A stretch of DNA of 64,000 nucleotides, taken from positions 310,001 to 374,000 of the forward strand of contig NZ_PDUW01000003.1 of the NCBI RefSeq assembly GCF_003545815.1, written 5' to 3'. The position numbers and the translations under genes are program-made. This stretch comes from Pusillimonas caeni. GTDB taxonomy: Bacteria; Pseudomonadota; Gammaproteobacteria; Burkholderiales; Burkholderiaceae_B. The stretch's first letter is position 1; every line of letters begins with the position of its first letter. Positions 40,837 to 55,264 of this stretch are shown in pieces. A model generated the notes under the pieces. That model ran no database searches and had not been told where the DNA came from. It saw nothing but the letters and a program-made list of their open reading frames with translations.

Positions 40837-43800
40837 ATGCCGATGAACGACTCTCCTATCACCAAAGGCGGCCCCCCTCGCATTCTCATGGCGGATGCGC
40901 CGGAGCAGGTTTGGGACGACTTGGCCTGGAACAGGCTGTGCCGGCATGCCCGGACGCTGGGCTTCAACGGCGTGCTTGTGCCGCGCATAGGGAAGACCGG
41001 CCAGCCGGAAGGCATACAGGAAGATGCCGGCCTGTTCGGCGACGCGGGCCCCGAGACCGTGGAGCACGCGCTGGCCAGGCTGGCGGCGATAAGCGCCGCA
41101 GAAGGCCTGAACTTCTACATGGATGTGGCGCTCGGCGAAACGCCTTTGCCCGGCGGCTGGGCGGCGCGCTTGACGCAATGGGTGCAAGCGGGAGTGCGCG
41201 GTTTTCGCTGCCTGGGAGTGACGGGCGAGGCGAGCGCCGATTGGCGCCGCCTCGTCAACCACGTACGCGACCGGGCGGGCTGCGGCGGTTTCATGGCCTG
41301 GACGCCGGGCATGAGCGCCGAGGATGTACGGATGCTGCGCGAAGCCGGATTCGACGCCACATTCCTGTCCCTGCCGTGGTGGGACTACCGTTCGGGCTGG
41401 CTGGCGGAGGAACACGCGCGCCTGAGCACGGTGGCGCCGGTCATTGCGCCCATCACTCGAGACGGTCCCGCTTGCGTGCAGGCCGACGCCGGCGAACCCG
41501 CCGCGGCGTGGCGCCGCTGCGTCTGGACCGCGGCGGTCTGCGGCAGCGGCGTCCTGGTGTCGCACGAGGTGTTGCGCGCGGGCGAAGAGGCCGAGCTGCG
41601 CATCATGAATGAATGGCTGGCGGCAAGGCGCGACGAGGGCGAACCACTGTCCATCCTGACCGGGCCTTTGAGCCCGTGCACTTCGCTGTTTCGAAGCGGG
41701 GCCGGTGTAGTGCTGAATCCGTCTTCGGATGAGGACGCCCCCGTGGACTGGCCGATGCTGCGGGCGCGGCTGCCGGACAGCTATTCCGACATCCAGTTCC
41801 CTTCCGATGCCGCTGAATCGAGCCTGGGGCCGGCGGATTGCCTTCGCTTCTCGGCGCGCCGCGCGTCGCCCGTGCGGCCGCCCTCGTCGAGCATGGCCGA
41901 AAAGCGCAAGCTGGGCCTCGGACTGATGAGCGGGCCGCGCATCGCCATCGAGCATGTTCGGCCGTCCGTCGATTCCGGCCGGTTCGCAATCAAGGCGACA
42001 TTGGGCCGGACGCTGGACGTGGAAGCCGACATCTTCATGGACGGCCACGACAGCCTGAGGGCGAGCGTGGCCTGGCGGCCCGCCGACGACACGCATTGGC
42101 AGGAGGCTCCCATGGAGCATCTCGGCAACGACCGATGGCGGGCCGCCATTACGCCCGTGCGTCTGGGCAGGCACGTGTTCGTCGTCAAGGCCTGGCTCGA
42201 TGTGTGGGAGTCCTATCGCGTCGGTGTGCGCAAGAAGCGGGAGGCCAAGGCCGATATCGGGCTCGACCTGCAGGAAGGAAGGGCCTTGCTGGGCGAGGCG
42301 GCGCACCGCGCCCGCCGCGAAATGCCGGAAGCCGCGGCGTTGGTGCAAAAACTGCTTGACGAGTCGGAACAGGCGGACGCCGACGTCCTGCTGTCCGATT
42401 CGACGGCGCAGGCCATGGCGCGCATGGACGCCAGGCCGTTCGAGACGCTTTCCGACGACGTCTATTCCTTGATGGTCGAGCGGCGCGAAGCAAGCTTTTC
42501 AAGCTGGTACGAGCTGTTTCCGCGTTCCCAAGCCCAAGTGCCCGGCCAACACGGCACATTCGCGGACGTGCGGCGACGGCTCGGGGCAATACGCGACATG
42601 GGCTTCGATGTGCTGTATTTTCCGCCCATCCATCCCATAGGCCGGACCAACCGCAAGGGACGCAACAACGCTCTCGTGGCCTCGCCGGAAGATCCGGGAA
42701 GCCCGTACGCCATTGGTTCCGAAGAAGGCGGGCACGACGCCATCCATCCGCAACTGGGTACCTTGAGCGATTTCAAGGAATTGATGCGCGATGCGCGCGC
42801 GCATGGCCTCGAAATAGCCCTGGACTTCGCCATACAGTGCTCGCCCGACCATCCCTGGCTGGGCGAACACCGAAATTGGTTCAATTGGCGTCCGGACGGC
42901 TCGCTGCGCTACGCCGAGAACCCGCCCAAACGCTACGAAGACATCGTCAATCCGGACTTCTATCAAGGCTCGCAGCCCAAGGCGCGGGCATCGCTTTGGC
43001 GCGCTTTGCGCGACATCGTGCTGTATTGGATAGAGCAGGGCGTGCGCATCTTCCGGGTCGACAATCCGCATACCAAACCCCTGCCGTTCTGGGAGTGGAT
43101 GCTGGGCGAAGTCCATGCGCGCCATCCGGACGTGATCTTTCTTTCCGAAGCCTTTACGCGCCCGCGCATGATGTACCGCCTGGCCAAGCTGGGCTTTTCG
43201 CAGTCGTACACCTACTTCACCTGGCGCAACGACAAGCGCGAACTCACCGCCTATATCGAAGAGCTCGCCTCGCCTCCGGCGGCGGAGTCCTTCAGGCCGA
43301 ACTTCTTCGTCAACACGCCCGACATCAATCCCTACTTCCTTCAAACCTCGGGGCGGGCGGGCTTCCTGATCCGTGCGGCGCTGGCGGCGACATTGTCGGG
43401 CTCCTGGGGCGTGTACAGCGGCTTCGAACTGTGCGAGGCGCGCGCCCTGCCTGGGCGCGAAGAGTACATGGATTCCGAGAAGTACGAATTGCGCTCCTGG
43501 GACTGGGACCGTCCCGGCCACATCATCGCCGAAATCGCCCAGTTGAACCGCATCCGCAAGGGCAACCCCGCCTTGTGGTCGCACCTGGGCGTGCGCTTTC
43601 ATACCGTTCATGACGATCAGGTGCTGTTCTTTTCGAAATCGACGCGGGAGGGCGACAACATCGTTCTGGTGGCGATCAGCCTGGACCCCCATGAGGTGCA
43701 CCGGGCCGGGGTGGAGTTGCCGCTGTGGTCCTGGGGCCTGGACGACGATGCAGGAGTGCTGCTCGAGGATGTATGCGCGGAGAGCCAATTCGAATTGCGC

Positions 43801-43872
43801 GGCAAGCACCACGAGATCGAGCTGACGCCGGAGCGGCCGTATCTCATCTGGCGGATAAGGAGGCTGGGATGA
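40837..43872 (+). CDS. glgE: Alpha-1,4-glucan:maltose-1-phosphate maltosyltransferase with long N-terminal extension
   Basis: A 1011-residue GH13_3 enzyme that adds maltosyl units from maltose-1-phosphate to glucan. The GlgE core starts near 365 ([20 protein letters not shown]) with its N-domain, then the catalytic barrel: [18 protein letters not shown], nucleophile Asp742 in [16 protein letters not shown], acid/base Glu771 in FLSEAFTRP, and [14 protein letters not shown]. Typical stand-alone GlgE is about 650-700 residues. The first ~360 residues look like a second, degenerate sugar-enzyme barrel ([29 protein letters not shown]). Start could also be ATG 40843. Confidence 0.93.
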   Translation: MPMNDSPITKGGPPRILMADAPEQVWDDLAWNRLCRHARTLGFNGVLVPRIGKTGQPEGIQEDAGLFGDAGPETVEHALARLAAISAAEGLNFYMDVALGETPLPGGWAARLTQWVQAGVRGFRCLGVTGEASADWRRLVNHVRDRAGCGGFMAWTPGMSAEDVRMLREAGFDATFLSLPWWDYRSGWLAEEHARLSTVAPVIAPITRDGPACVQADAGEPAAAWRRCVWTAAVCGSGVLVSHEVLRAGEEAELRIMNEWLAARRDEGEPLSILTGPLSPCTSLFRSGAGVVLNPSSDEDAPVDWPMLRARLPDSYSDIQFPSDAAESSLGPADCLRFSARRASPVRPPSSSMAEKRKLGLGLMSGPRIAIEHVRPSVDSGRFAIKATLGRTLDVEADIFMDGHDSLRASVAWRPADDTHWQEAPMEHLGNDRWRAAITPVRLGRHVFVVKAWLDVWESYRVGVRKKREAKADIGLDLQEGRALLGEAAHRARREMPEAAALVQKLLDESEQADADVLLSDSTAQAMARMDARPFETLSDDVYSLMVERREASFSSWYELFPRSQAQVPGQHGTFADVRRRLGAIRDMGFDVLYFPPIHPIGRTNRKGRNNALVASPEDPGSPYAIGSEEGGHDAIHPQLGTLSDFKELMRDARAHGLEIALDFAIQCSPDHPWLGEHRNWFNWRPDGSLRYAENPPKRYEDIVNPDFYQGSQPKARASLWRALRDIVLYWIEQGVRIFRVDNPHTKPLPFWEWMLGEVHARHPDVIFLSEAFTRPRMMYRLAKLGFSQSYTYFTWRNDKRELTAYIEELASPPAAESFRPNFFVNTPDINPYFLQTSGRAGFLIRAALAATLSGSWGVYSGFELCEARALPGREEYMDSEKYELRSWDWDRPGHIIAEIAQLNRIRKGNPALWSHLGVRFHTVHDDQVLFFSKSTREGDNIVLVAISLDPHEVHRAGVELPLWSWGLDDDAGVLLEDVCAESQFELRGKHHEIELTPERPYLIWRIRRLG

Positions 43873-46800
43873 CGAAGCGAAGCGATTCCGTGACCCAATC
43901 CGCAAAGCGCGGTTCCGCCCTCATATCGCGCAACGAGCCGGGCTGGTACAAGGACGCCGTCATCTACCAACTGCACGTGAAGTCCTTCTACGACGCCGAT
44001 GGCGACGGGGTGGGCGACTTCCAGGGCCTGATCGCCAAGCTGGACTACATCGCCGAACTGGGCGTGGACACCATCTGGCTGCTGCCGTTCTATCCTTCGC
44101 CCCGGCTCGACGACGGCTACGACATTGCCGACTACCGCGACGTTCATCCCGATTACGGTAGCCTGGCCGACGCCAAGCGCTTCATCAAGGCGGCCCACGC
44201 AAGGGGGCTGCACGTCATCACCGAGCTGGTGGTGAACCACACTTCGGACCAGCATCCCTGGTTCCAGCGGGCCCGGAGAGCGCGGCCCGGCTCGGCGGCG
44301 CGCGACTATTACGTGTGGTCGGACAACGACCAGGCCTACGCCGGAACGCGCATCATCTTCTGCGACACCGAGAAATCGAACTGGACCTGGGACCCCGTGG
44401 CGGGCGCTTATTTCTGGCATCGGTTCTATTCGCACCAGCCCGACCTGAACTATGACAATCCCCGCGTCCTGAAGGAGATCATCGCGGTCATGCGCTTCTG
44501 GCTGGACATGGGTGTGGACGGCCTGCGGCTGGATGCCGTGCCTTATCTCGTCGAGCGCGAGGGCACCAATAACGAGAACCTTCCCGAAACCCATGCGGTG
44601 TTGCGGCGCATCCGGGCGGTGATGGACGAGCACTATCCCGACCGGCTGCTGCTGGCCGAAGCCAATCAATGGCCCGAGGACGCGCAAGAGTACTTCGGCA
44701 AGGGGGACGAATGCCATATGTCCTTCCATTTTCCCCTCATGCCGCGCATGTACATGGCCATTGCGCGGGCCGACCGGTTTCCCATCACCGACATCATGCG
44801 CCAGACGCCTCCCATTCCGGAGAGCTGCCAATGGGCGATCTTTCTGCGCAATCACGACGAGCTCACCCTGGAGATGGTGACCAGCAGCGAGCGCGACTAT
44901 CTTTGGGATTTCTATGCCGCCGACCGGCGCGCACGCATCAACCTCGGCATACGGCGCCGCCTCGCGCCGCTGCTACAGCGGGACAGGCGCCGCATCGAAC
45001 TGATGAACAGTCTGCTGCTGTCGATGCCGGGCACGCCGGTGCTCTATTACGGCGACGAGCTGGGCATGGGCGACAACATCCATCTGGGCGACCGGGATGG
45101 CGTGCGCACGCCCATGCAGTGGACGCCCGACCGCAACGGCGGCTTTTCCCGCACGGACCCCGAGCGCCTCATCCTGCCCATGCTGATGGGACCGCTGTAC
45201 GGCTATGAAGCCGTCAATGTCGAGGCGCAGCAGCGCGACGCCCATTCGCTGTTGAACTGGACGCGCCGCATGCTGGCCAAGCGCCAGCAGACCCGGGCCT
45301 TCGGACGCGGCAGCCTGCGCTTCATCTTTCCGGGCAATCGCAAGGTCCTCGCCTATCTGCGCGAATACGAAGACGAAGCCCTGCTGTGCGTCGCCAATCT
45401 GTCCGACGCCTCGCAGCCGGTCGAGCTGGAGCTGGCGCAGCTGGCGGGCAGGGTGCCGGTGGAGCTCCTGGGCGGGACCCCGTTCCCGGCCATTACAGAC
45501 GCGCCCTACATGCTGACCTTGCCGCCTTACGGCTTTTACTGGTTCGAACTGAGCACCTCCGCGTCGTCGCCGTCATGGCATACGGCTTTGCCCGACCAGT
45601 CGCCCGACTACATCACCCTGGTCCTGCGCCGCATGGCCTCGGGACCGCGCTTGCTGGAGGAGTCGCGCAAGGCCTTGTGCCAAGAAGTTCTGCCTCCTTA
45701 TCTGGCCAGGCAGCGCTGGTTCCCGCAGGACAAGCCGGTCGGCCGGGTGGCGCTGGATTACGCCGTGCCGCTGGCGGGCGATGCCGACCTGGTCCTGTGC
45801 GAGGTGACCGTCGATGAAGAAGGCGGCGGCCAAGCCTACTTCCTGCCCATGGCCATGCTGTGGGACGAGGCGGTTTCACCGTTGCAGCAGCAGCATGGCC
45901 TGGCGCGCGTGCGCCGCACCGCCGAGACGGGGCTGCTGGTGGATGCCGTGAGCCTGCCGCGTTTCGCCCTCGCGGTGCTCGACTGCTTCAGGGCGGGCGC
46001 ACGGCTGCCGCTGCCGGGCGATCGGGCGGACACGCTCGAATTCCGCGGCGAGGCGGGGCTGGCCGGCCTTTCCGACATCGAGCCGGACGACATCGACTGG
46101 TTCCGCGGCGAACAGTCCAACAGTTCGCTGCTGCTGGGCGATGCGGCGGTGCTGAAACTGGTGCGGCACGTCGTGCCGGGCGAGCATCCCGAAGCCGAAA
46201 TGACGCGTTACCTCACCCGCGCGGGCTATGCCAACAGCGCCGACCTGCTGGGCGAACTCGCGCGCGTCGATGCCGACGGCAGGCCGTGCACGCTGGCGCT
46301 TTTGCATGCGCGGATTCCCAATCAGGGCGACGCCTGGAGCTGGACCAACGATTATCTGCGCCGCTCTCTGGAAAGCGCGGCGCTTACCGCAGAAAGCCAT
46401 AGCGATTACCAGGAAGACCTCGCCGGCTATACCGCTGTGGCCGAAATCATCGGCACGAGGCTGGCCCAACTGCACGGCGTCCTGTCGGGCGAAACCGATG
46501 ACGCGGCGTTCGCGCCCGAGCGCGCTACTGCGGCCGACGCGCGCCGCTGGGCCAAGGACGTCCGCGCCATGGTACAGGCTGCGCTCTCGGCCGCATGGCG
46601 CAACCGCGACCGGCTTTCGGCCGCCGGCATGGCTCAAGCCGAGGCTTTGCGCAACCAGCGAGCGAAACTGTTGAAGTGGATCGATGACGCGGCCGCCAGG
46701 ATGGCCGGACACTGGCGCCTGCGCATACACGGCGACCTGCATCTGGGCCAGGTGCTGATCGCTCAGAACGATGTGTATTTCATCGATTTCGAGGGCGAGC

Positions 46801-47291
46801 CCGACCGGCCGCTGGAGACCAGGCGCAGCAAGGCCAGCCCGTGGCGCGATGTGGCGGGCCTGCTTCGTTCCATCGACTATGCCACGCACGGATTCACGGA
46901 ATCCGAGCCCGGCGCGGATCCGGGCTCGGCCGCCGCGGCTGCCGCCGAGAAAAGCGTCGACAGCGTGGACGCCAGTTCTCTGGCCCTGCCCGCCGCGCAG
47001 ACCACACGCGAGCGGCATGCACGGCTGCTCGAGCAATTCCGCGAAAGCGCCCGCCAGGCATTTCTGACGGGATACCGGAAGGCTGCGCTCGATGCGCGCC
47101 CCGAGTTGCTGGACGAGGCCATGGACGAGGTATTGCTCGATCTCGCCCTGCTCGAGAAAGCGGCCTACGAGGTGTGCTACGAGGCGGCGCATCGGCCCGA
47201 CTGGCTGCCTGTTCCGCTGGACGGCCTGGCGCGAATCGCGGACCGCCTGCCGGATCCCGGCGCCGCCGACTCGGGAGAGGCACATGGCTGA
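43869..47291 (+). CDS. treS: Trehalose synthase/maltokinase fusion
   Basis: A 1140-residue bifunctional protein. Residues about 25-560 are TreS (GH13_16), which interconverts trehalose and maltose: nucleophile Asp222 in [16 protein letters not shown], acid/base Glu264 in [12 protein letters not shown] and the stabiliser Asp in [12 protein letters not shown]. Residues about 590-1130 are a maltokinase (Mak/Pep2): kinase motifs HGDLHLGQ (954) and [10 protein letters not shown] (about 972). Together they turn trehalose into maltose-1-phosphate for GlgE. AAGGAGG at 43856 supports the ATG, which overlaps the glgE stop. Confidence 0.95.
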   Translation: MTKRSDSVTQSAKRGSALISRNEPGWYKDAVIYQLHVKSFYDADGDGVGDFQGLIAKLDYIAELGVDTIWLLPFYPSPRLDDGYDIADYRDVHPDYGSLADAKRFIKAAHARGLHVITELVVNHTSDQHPWFQRARRARPGSAARDYYVWSDNDQAYAGTRIIFCDTEKSNWTWDPVAGAYFWHRFYSHQPDLNYDNPRVLKEIIAVMRFWLDMGVDGLRLDAVPYLVEREGTNNENLPETHAVLRRIRAVMDEHYPDRLLLAEANQWPEDAQEYFGKGDECHMSFHFPLMPRMYMAIARADRFPITDIMRQTPPIPESCQWAIFLRNHDELTLEMVTSSERDYLWDFYAADRRARINLGIRRRLAPLLQRDRRRIELMNSLLLSMPGTPVLYYGDELGMGDNIHLGDRDGVRTPMQWTPDRNGGFSRTDPERLILPMLMGPLYGYEAVNVEAQQRDAHSLLNWTRRMLAKRQQTRAFGRGSLRFIFPGNRKVLAYLREYEDEALLCVANLSDASQPVELELAQLAGRVPVELLGGTPFPAITDAPYMLTLPPYGFYWFELSTSASSPSWHTALPDQSPDYITLVLRRMASGPRLLEESRKALCQEVLPPYLARQRWFPQDKPVGRVALDYAVPLAGDADLVLCEVTVDEEGGGQAYFLPMAMLWDEAVSPLQQQHGLARVRRTAETGLLVDAVSLPRFALAVLDCFRAGARLPLPGDRADTLEFRGEAGLAGLSDIEPDDIDWFRGEQSNSSLLLGDAAVLKLVRHVVPGEHPEAEMTRYLTRAGYANSADLLGELARVDADGRPCTLALLHARIPNQGDAWSWTNDYLRRSLESAALTAESHSDYQEDLAGYTAVAEIIGTRLAQLHGVLSGETDDAAFAPERATAADARRWAKDVRAMVQAALSAAWRNRDRLSAAGMAQAEALRNQRAKLLKWIDDAAARMAGHWRLRIHGDLHLGQVLIAQNDVYFIDFEGEPDRPLETRRSKASPWRDVAGLLRSIDYATHGFTESEPGADPGSAAAAAAEKSVDSVDASSLALPAAQTTRERHARLLEQFRESARQAFLTGYRKAALDARPELLDEAMDEVLLDLALLEKAAYEVCYEAAHRPDWLPVPLDGLARIADRLPDPGAADSGEAHG

Positions 47292-49194
47292 CGAGCGAAT
47301 CGCCGAGGATTTCGGCCCCCTGCTGGGCGAACTGGACATTCATTTACTGGCCGAGGGCCGTCACGAGCATCTGGCCGACTGCCTGGGAGCCCATCCATGC
47401 TCGATCAAGGGGGTGGCCGGGACCCGCTTCGCGGTCTGGGCGCCCAATGCCCGCAGTGTATCCGTGGTGGGCGATTTCAACGCCTGGAATGGTCAGCTTC
47501 ACCGCATGCGCCTTCGGCCCGAATGCGGCGTATGGGAAACGTTCGTGCCGGACGTGGGGGAGGGGGCGCTCTATAAGTTCGAAATCATCGGACGTGACGG
47601 CCAGATGCTGCCCCAGAAGGCCGATCCGGTGGCGCGCAGGACGGAACTTCCTCCGGCCACGGCCTCGGTCGTGGCCTCGACCGCCGCATTCGAATGGAGC
47701 GACGAGGAATGGCTGGCGCGGCGCGGCCGGCTTCAAGCGCCGGACGCGCCCATGTCCATCTACGAGGTTCATATGGGATCATGGAGGCCCGCAACGGGCG
47801 ATGAGCCGGTATGGCGCGAATGCGGCTCGTCTCTCATCGACTATGCGCGCTCCATGGGATTCACCCATATCGAACTGCTGCCGGTCATGGAGCATCCCTT
47901 TGGCGGATCGTGGGGCTATCAGCCGCTGGGTCTGTTCGCACCCTCGGCGCGCTGGGGCGAACCCGAAGACTTCGCCTGGTTCGTGAATGCCTGCCATCGC
48001 GCCGGCCTGGGCGTGATCCTCGATTGGGTGCCGGCGCATTTTCCCTCCGATCCGCACGGGCTGGCATGGTTCGATGGGACCGCCCTGTACGAACACGCCG
48101 ATCCGCGGCAAGGCCGCCATCCCGACTGGGACACGCTGATCTACAACTTCGGCCGCACTGAGGTGCGCAATTTCCTGGTCGCCAGCGCGCTCGAATGGGT
48201 GCGCCGCTATCATGTCGACGGCCTGCGCGTCGATGCCGTGGCATCCATGCTGTATCTCGACTACAGCCGCGAGCCGGGACAGTGGACGCCCAATCGCCAT
48301 GGCGGGCGCGAGAACCTGGAGGCGGTGGACTTTCTGCGCGAGCTGAACGACACCGTCAGACGCCTGTGTCCCGGCGCCATCATGGTGGCCGAGGAATCCA
48401 CGGCGTGGCCGGGCGTGACCGCCGCGACGCGAGACGGAGGCCTGGGCTTCGACTACAAATGGAATATGGGATGGATGCACGACAGCCTGCGCTACATGAG
48501 CCACGAGTCCGTCCATCGCAAATACCATCACGACGACATGACGTTCGGAACGGTGTATGCCTGGACGGAACATTTCATTCTTCCTCTTTCGCACGACGAG
48601 GTGGTGCACGGCAAGGCATCGCTGCTGGGCAAGATGCCCGGCGATCGATGGCAGCGTTTCGCCAATCTGCGCGCCTACTTTGCCTTCATGTGGACACATC
48701 CCGGGCGCAAGCTCTTGTTCATGGGCGGCGAGCTGGGTCAGGAGACCGAGTGGAACCATGACGCCTTCCTGGATTGGGGCGCCGCCGCAGATCCCTTGCA
48801 TGCCGGAGTCCAGTTGCTGGTGAAGGACCTGAACGCGCTGTACGGCCGGCTGCCGGCGCTGCATGAGTCCGACGGCGACCCCGAGGGCTTCGGCTGGGTG
48901 ATAGGCGACGATCGCGACAACAGCGTGTTTGCATTCGAGCGGCGTTGCAGCGGCCAGGTCGTGCTGGTGGTATGCAATATGACGCCCGTGCCCAGGCGGG
49001 GCTATCGCATCGGCGCTTCGCGCGCCGGGCGCTGGCGCGAGGTGCTGAATTCGGATGCCGCCGCCTATGGAGGCAGCGATATGGGCAATGCGGGCGAAGT
49101 CCGCACGCTGCCCGATCCAGCTCATGGGCAGCCGCAGTCCTTGACCCTGGTGCTGCCGCCCCTGGCGGCCCTGATTCTCGTTCCGGAGGAATGA
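47284..49194 (+). CDS. glgB: 1,4-alpha-glucan branching enzyme
   Basis: A 636-residue GH13_9 branching enzyme, which makes alpha-1,6 branches. CBM48 domain about 40-130 ([24 protein letters not shown]), catalytic barrel with nucleophile Asp317 in [16 protein letters not shown], Glu370 in [10 protein letters not shown] and [10 protein letters not shown]. Slightly short compared with enteric GlgB (about 730), since it lacks the extra N1 domain. The ATG at 47284 overlaps the treS stop by eight bases. Confidence 0.96.
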   Translation: MADERIAEDFGPLLGELDIHLLAEGRHEHLADCLGAHPCSIKGVAGTRFAVWAPNARSVSVVGDFNAWNGQLHRMRLRPECGVWETFVPDVGEGALYKFEIIGRDGQMLPQKADPVARRTELPPATASVVASTAAFEWSDEEWLARRGRLQAPDAPMSIYEVHMGSWRPATGDEPVWRECGSSLIDYARSMGFTHIELLPVMEHPFGGSWGYQPLGLFAPSARWGEPEDFAWFVNACHRAGLGVILDWVPAHFPSDPHGLAWFDGTALYEHADPRQGRHPDWDTLIYNFGRTEVRNFLVASALEWVRRYHVDGLRVDAVASMLYLDYSREPGQWTPNRHGGRENLEAVDFLRELNDTVRRLCPGAIMVAEESTAWPGVTAATRDGGLGFDYKWNMGWMHDSLRYMSHESVHRKYHHDDMTFGTVYAWTEHFILPLSHDEVVHGKASLLGKMPGDRWQRFANLRAYFAFMWTHPGRKLLFMGGELGQETEWNHDAFLDWGAAADPLHAGVQLLVKDLNALYGRLPALHESDGDPEGFGWVIGDDRDNSVFAFERRCSGQVVLVVCNMTPVPRRGYRIGASRAGRWREVLNSDAAAYGGSDMGNAGEVRTLPDPAHGQPQSLTLVLPPLAALILVPEE

Positions 49195-49198
49195 GGCC

Positions 49199-51297
<2,099 letters not shown>

Positions 51298-51301
<4 letters not shown>

Positions 51302-53145
51302 GGGCGGGCACGTCCGGTTCGGCGCCGGAGCGGGAGGGGCCGCGCGCAGGGGACTACGGATTTGGCGCGCTGCCTCTGGAGAACGGCGACACACGTTTCC
51401 GCCTGTGGGCGCCGGGCGTCGAGACCGTCGCGCTGCAGATCGAAGGCCAGGCGCCGAAACCCATGGCCAGGACGCATGGCGGCTTTCACGAGCTGACATG
51501 CCGCGCTCCGGCCGGAACACGTTACCGCTATGGCTTGCCCGACGGCTCCAGCGTTCCCGATCCGGCTTCGCGCATGCAGGATGGGGACGTGCACGATGCC
51601 AGCATAGTGTGCGACCCCGCCCGCTATGCCTGGCAGTTTCCTCAATGGCTGGGCCGTCCGTGGACCGAAACGGTTCTCTATGAAATTCATTGCGGCTTGG
51701 TGGGGGGCTTCGACGGCGTGCGCGCCCGCCTACCCGAGCTGGCGCGGCTGGGCGTCACCGCGGTCGAGCTCATGCCCGTGGCTGATTTTCCCGGGCCGCG
51801 CAACTGGGGCTACGATGGCGTGCTGCCTTATGCGCCCGATCGCGCCTATGGAGAGCCGGACGATTTGCGCGGGCTGATCGACGCGGCGCACGGCCTGAAC
51901 ATGATGGTTTTCCTTGATGTCGTGTACAACCATTTCGGCCCCGACGGCAATTACCTGCCCCGGTATGCGCCGGAATTCTTCCGCGACGATCTCGACACCC
52001 CCTGGGGCCCGGCGATCGACTTCCGGCGCGAGCAGGTGCGGCGCTTCTTTGCCGAGAACGCCCTGTACTGGCTGCGCGAATACCATTTCGACGGATTGCG
52101 CTTCGACGCGGTGCACGCCATCAGCGACAAAGACTGGCTGCCCGAGATGGCCTCTTTTGTGCGCGGCGCGCTCGATCCCCGGCGGCGGGTGCATCTGGTT
52201 CTCGAGAACGACGACAACGCGGCCGGCCTGCTAGAACAGGGCTTCGACGCCCAATGGAACGACGATGCGCACCACGTGGTGCACCATATCCTGACCGGCG
52301 AGCGCTCGGGCTACTACGCCTCCTATGCGGATGAGCCGGGCGGCATGCTGGCGCGCGCGCTGGCGGAGGGCTTTATCTTTCAGGGACAGCCCGATCCTCA
52401 CAGGAACGGGCGGCGGCGCGGGGAGCCGAGCGCGGGCTTGTCGCCCGAGCATTTCGTTTTTTTCCTGCAGAATCACGACCAGATCGGGAATCGCGCCCTG
52501 GGCGAACGCCTGACCCGCCTGGGCGTGAAGCGGGATGCCTTGCAGGCGGCGGTCGCCCTGCAACTGCTGACGCCGCAGATTCCGCTGCTGTTCATGGGCG
52601 AAGAGCAGGGCGCCGAGACACCGTTCCTGTATTTCACGAGCCATGTCCAACCGGAGCTGGCGCGGGCGGTGCGCGTCGGGCGGCGCAAAGAGTTCGCCGG
52701 CTTTCCGGCCTTTGCGGACGCCGATGCGCTACAGACCATACCCGACCCCAACGATCCGGAGACCTGGGCGCGCTCGAGCCTGGCCCCCGACGATGCCGAG
52801 ACGGAAGAATGGCGGCGCTGGTACGAGCAGCTGCTTGCCCTGCGCCGGGAGCATGTCGCGCCGCGCCTGCGGGGCGCACGCAGCCTGGGCGCGCGGGCGG
52901 TGGGCGCGGAAGCGGTGCACGCCGCCTGGGAGATGGGCGACGGGGCGCGCCTGACGATATTCAGCAACCTCGGAGAGCAGCCCGTCGAGTGTCCGGAGCT
53001 GTCCGACTTGCCGCCGGACAGCGTGTTCTTCCGAGGGCCGGGGGACGAGGACTTCGAGGCGCGGGCCGAGCAGCGCTACGGGCAGCTGCCGGCTCGCTGC
53101 ACGATTGCCGCGCTGGAGGCCGGGCCGGAGAGGGGCGATGGCTGA
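51298..53145 (+). CDS. treZ: Malto-oligosyltrehalose trehalohydrolase
   Basis: A 615-residue GH13_10 enzyme that releases trehalose from maltooligosyl-trehalose made by TreY. N-domain FRLWAPGVETVALQI, then LYEIHCGLVGGFDGVRARLP, nucleophile Asp270 in DGLRFDAVHAI, FVFFLQNHDQIGNRALGERL. The ATG overlaps the glgX stop (ATGA). Order treZ-malQ-treY with overlapping ends shows a single unit. Confidence 0.94.
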
Positions 53146-55264
53146 AGCGGGAGACGCCCCTCTGCATGTCCTGGCTGATGCCGTCGGCCTGGCCCGGACC
53201 TGGCAGGACGTGCATGAGCGCACGCGCACGGTGCCGGACGAGACCCTGGAGGCCTTGCTGGACGCAATGGGACTGGAATGCGGCAATGGAGCCAGGCTCG
53301 AGTGCAGTCTGAGGCGTCTGCGCGAGGAAGAGTCCCGTCTCGATGGACGGATGGTGGTGGTCGAGGCGGGAGAGCCCGTCGTGCTGCGCCACGGCGGGCC
53401 GATGCATTATCGGCTGGAGTACGAGTCGGGCGAGGGAGGGCGCGAAGGCGAGGCCGAACTTCAGAAGGACGGCAGCGTGCGGCTGGCGCCCGTGGACATT
53501 CCCGGCTATCACCCTCTGCAGATCGGCAGGAACAGGCTGCTTCTGGCTGTCGCCCCGCGCCGCTGCGTCGGCCCGCCGGAAGGCGGCGCGGCGGGGCGGC
53601 CATGGGGCGTCGCGGCGCAAGTCTACAGCCTGCGTCGCGATGCCGCGGCGTATGGCGGCCCGGCGATGGCAGCGGCTGATGGGGCGGGCGGCTACGGCGC
53701 CCTGGCCGAACTGGCGCATCAGGCCGGCCGGCTCGGCGCGAGCGCGCTGGCCATCAGCCCCGTCCACGCGCTGTTCAGCGCCGATCCCTCGCGCTACAGC
53801 CCTTATGCGCCGTCGAGCCGCCTGTTCCTCAACACTGCCTATATCGATGTGCGGGCGCTGGGCGAAGAGGCCTTGCGCGCGGCGCTTGCTTCGCTTCCCG
53901 ATGCCTCGCGCCCCATTGCGCCGGACACAGCGCGAACGGCGGGCGCCGGGGATCTGATCGATTGGCCCGTGGTGCAGACCGCGCGCCTGGCGCTTGCAAG
54001 ACAGCTGTTCCAGCGTTTCGAAGCGCAAGGGCCGCCGGAGTCCAGAAAAGCTTTCGAGGCGTTCTGGCGCGCGGGCGGCGAGGCGCTGCAAAGCCATTGT
54101 CTCTATGAGACCCTGCATGCTCATTATGCGCAGACGCTCGGCGCGGCCAGCGGCTGGCAGGATTGGCCCGCCCCGATGCATGATCCGAACGGCGCCGCCG
54201 TCCAGGCCTTTGCCCGCCAATCTGCGTCCGAGCTGCGTTTTCACGCCTTCCTGCAATGGCTTGCGCATGAAGGCCTGTGCCGCGCACAGGAAGCGGCGCG
54301 CGAGGCGGGCATGTCCATAGGATTGATCGCCGACCTGGCCATAGGGACCGACGCGCGGGGCAGCCAGGCCTGGGCCGCGCCGCAGGACATCCTGCAGGGC
54401 GCCACAGTGGGCGCCGCGCCCGATCTGTATCATGCAAGAGGGCAGGACTGGGGCCTGACCGCCTTCTCTCCGCGCGCCCTGCGCGAAAAGGGCTATCGGC
54501 CTTTCCTTTCCATATTGCGCCACGCCCTGTCCCATGCGGGCGGAGTGCGCATCGACCACGTGCTGGGCCTGGCCAGAATGTGGCTGGTGCCGCAAGGCGA
54601 AAGCGCCGCCGACGGTGCTTTTCTTCGCTATCCGCTGCATGACTTGCTGCGCCTGGTGGCGCTGGAATCCCATCGCCATCAGGCTATCGTGGTGGGCGAG
54701 AATCTGGGCACGGTGCCAGCCGGCTTCAACGATCTATTGAGCGGCCACGGCCTGCTCGGCACCCGCGTTCTGTGGTTCGAACGCGAGGAGGAGCCGACGC
54801 AGGCTTTCGTGCCGGTGGAGCACTGGCCGCCCGACTCCATGGCCACCACCACGACCCACGACCTGCCCACGGTCGCCGGATGGTGGCAGGGCAGGGATCT
54901 TGATTGGCAGCATCGCTTGGGCTATCTTGAACCCGAGGCGCTGGAGGCGGCCCGCAGCCAGCGAGAACAGGACAAACTTTTATTGGCCCAGGCCCTGCCT
55001 TCCCGACCCGACGCGGCGGGCGAGGCGCCGGTGGCCGAAGTGCTCGAGTGGGTGGCGGCCAGCCCGTCGCCCTTGTGCGTCTTTCCCCTGGAAGACATAC
55101 TGGCCTTGCCCGAGCAGCCCAATATGCCCGGCTCGTCGGGCACGCAGGCGGGGTCTCATCCCAATTGGCTGCGACGCCTGCCCCTGGAGGTCGGCAATCT
55201 GTTCTCGAGCCGGGCCGCCGCGAAGGCAATCCATGCCGTGCGCCACGGAAGGAGTCGGTCGTGA
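53138..55264 (+). CDS. malQ: 4-alpha-glucanotransferase (amylomaltase)
   Basis: A 708-residue GH77 enzyme that disproportionates malto-oligosaccharides. N-terminal helical region plus beta domain (1-150) as in other proteobacterial MalQ. The barrel shows RLGASALAISPVHALFSADPS, nucleophile Asp473 in GVRIDHVLGLARMWLVP, Glu521 in VVGENLGTVP, and TTTTHDLPTVAGWWQGRD. ATG 53138 overlaps the treZ stop. Likely recycles short chains left by TreY/TreZ/GlgX. Confidence 0.93.
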   Translation: MAEAGDAPLHVLADAVGLARTWQDVHERTRTVPDETLEALLDAMGLECGNGARLECSLRRLREEESRLDGRMVVVEAGEPVVLRHGGPMHYRLEYESGEGGREGEAELQKDGSVRLAPVDIPGYHPLQIGRNRLLLAVAPRRCVGPPEGGAAGRPWGVAAQVYSLRRDAAAYGGPAMAAADGAGGYGALAELAHQAGRLGASALAISPVHALFSADPSRYSPYAPSSRLFLNTAYIDVRALGEEALRAALASLPDASRPIAPDTARTAGAGDLIDWPVVQTARLALARQLFQRFEAQGPPESRKAFEAFWRAGGEALQSHCLYETLHAHYAQTLGAASGWQDWPAPMHDPNGAAVQAFARQSASELRFHAFLQWLAHEGLCRAQEAAREAGMSIGLIADLAIGTDARGSQAWAAPQDILQGATVGAAPDLYHARGQDWGLTAFSPRALREKGYRPFLSILRHALSHAGGVRIDHVLGLARMWLVPQGESAADGAFLRYPLHDLLRLVALESHRHQAIVVGENLGTVPAGFNDLLSGHGLLGTRVLWFEREEEPTQAFVPVEHWPPDSMATTTTHDLPTVAGWWQGRDLDWQHRLGYLEPEALEAARSQREQDKLLLAQALPSRPDAAGEAPVAEVLEWVAASPSPLCVFPLEDILALPEQPNMPGSSGTQAGSHPNWLRRLPLEVGNLFSSRAAAKAIHAVRHGRSRS

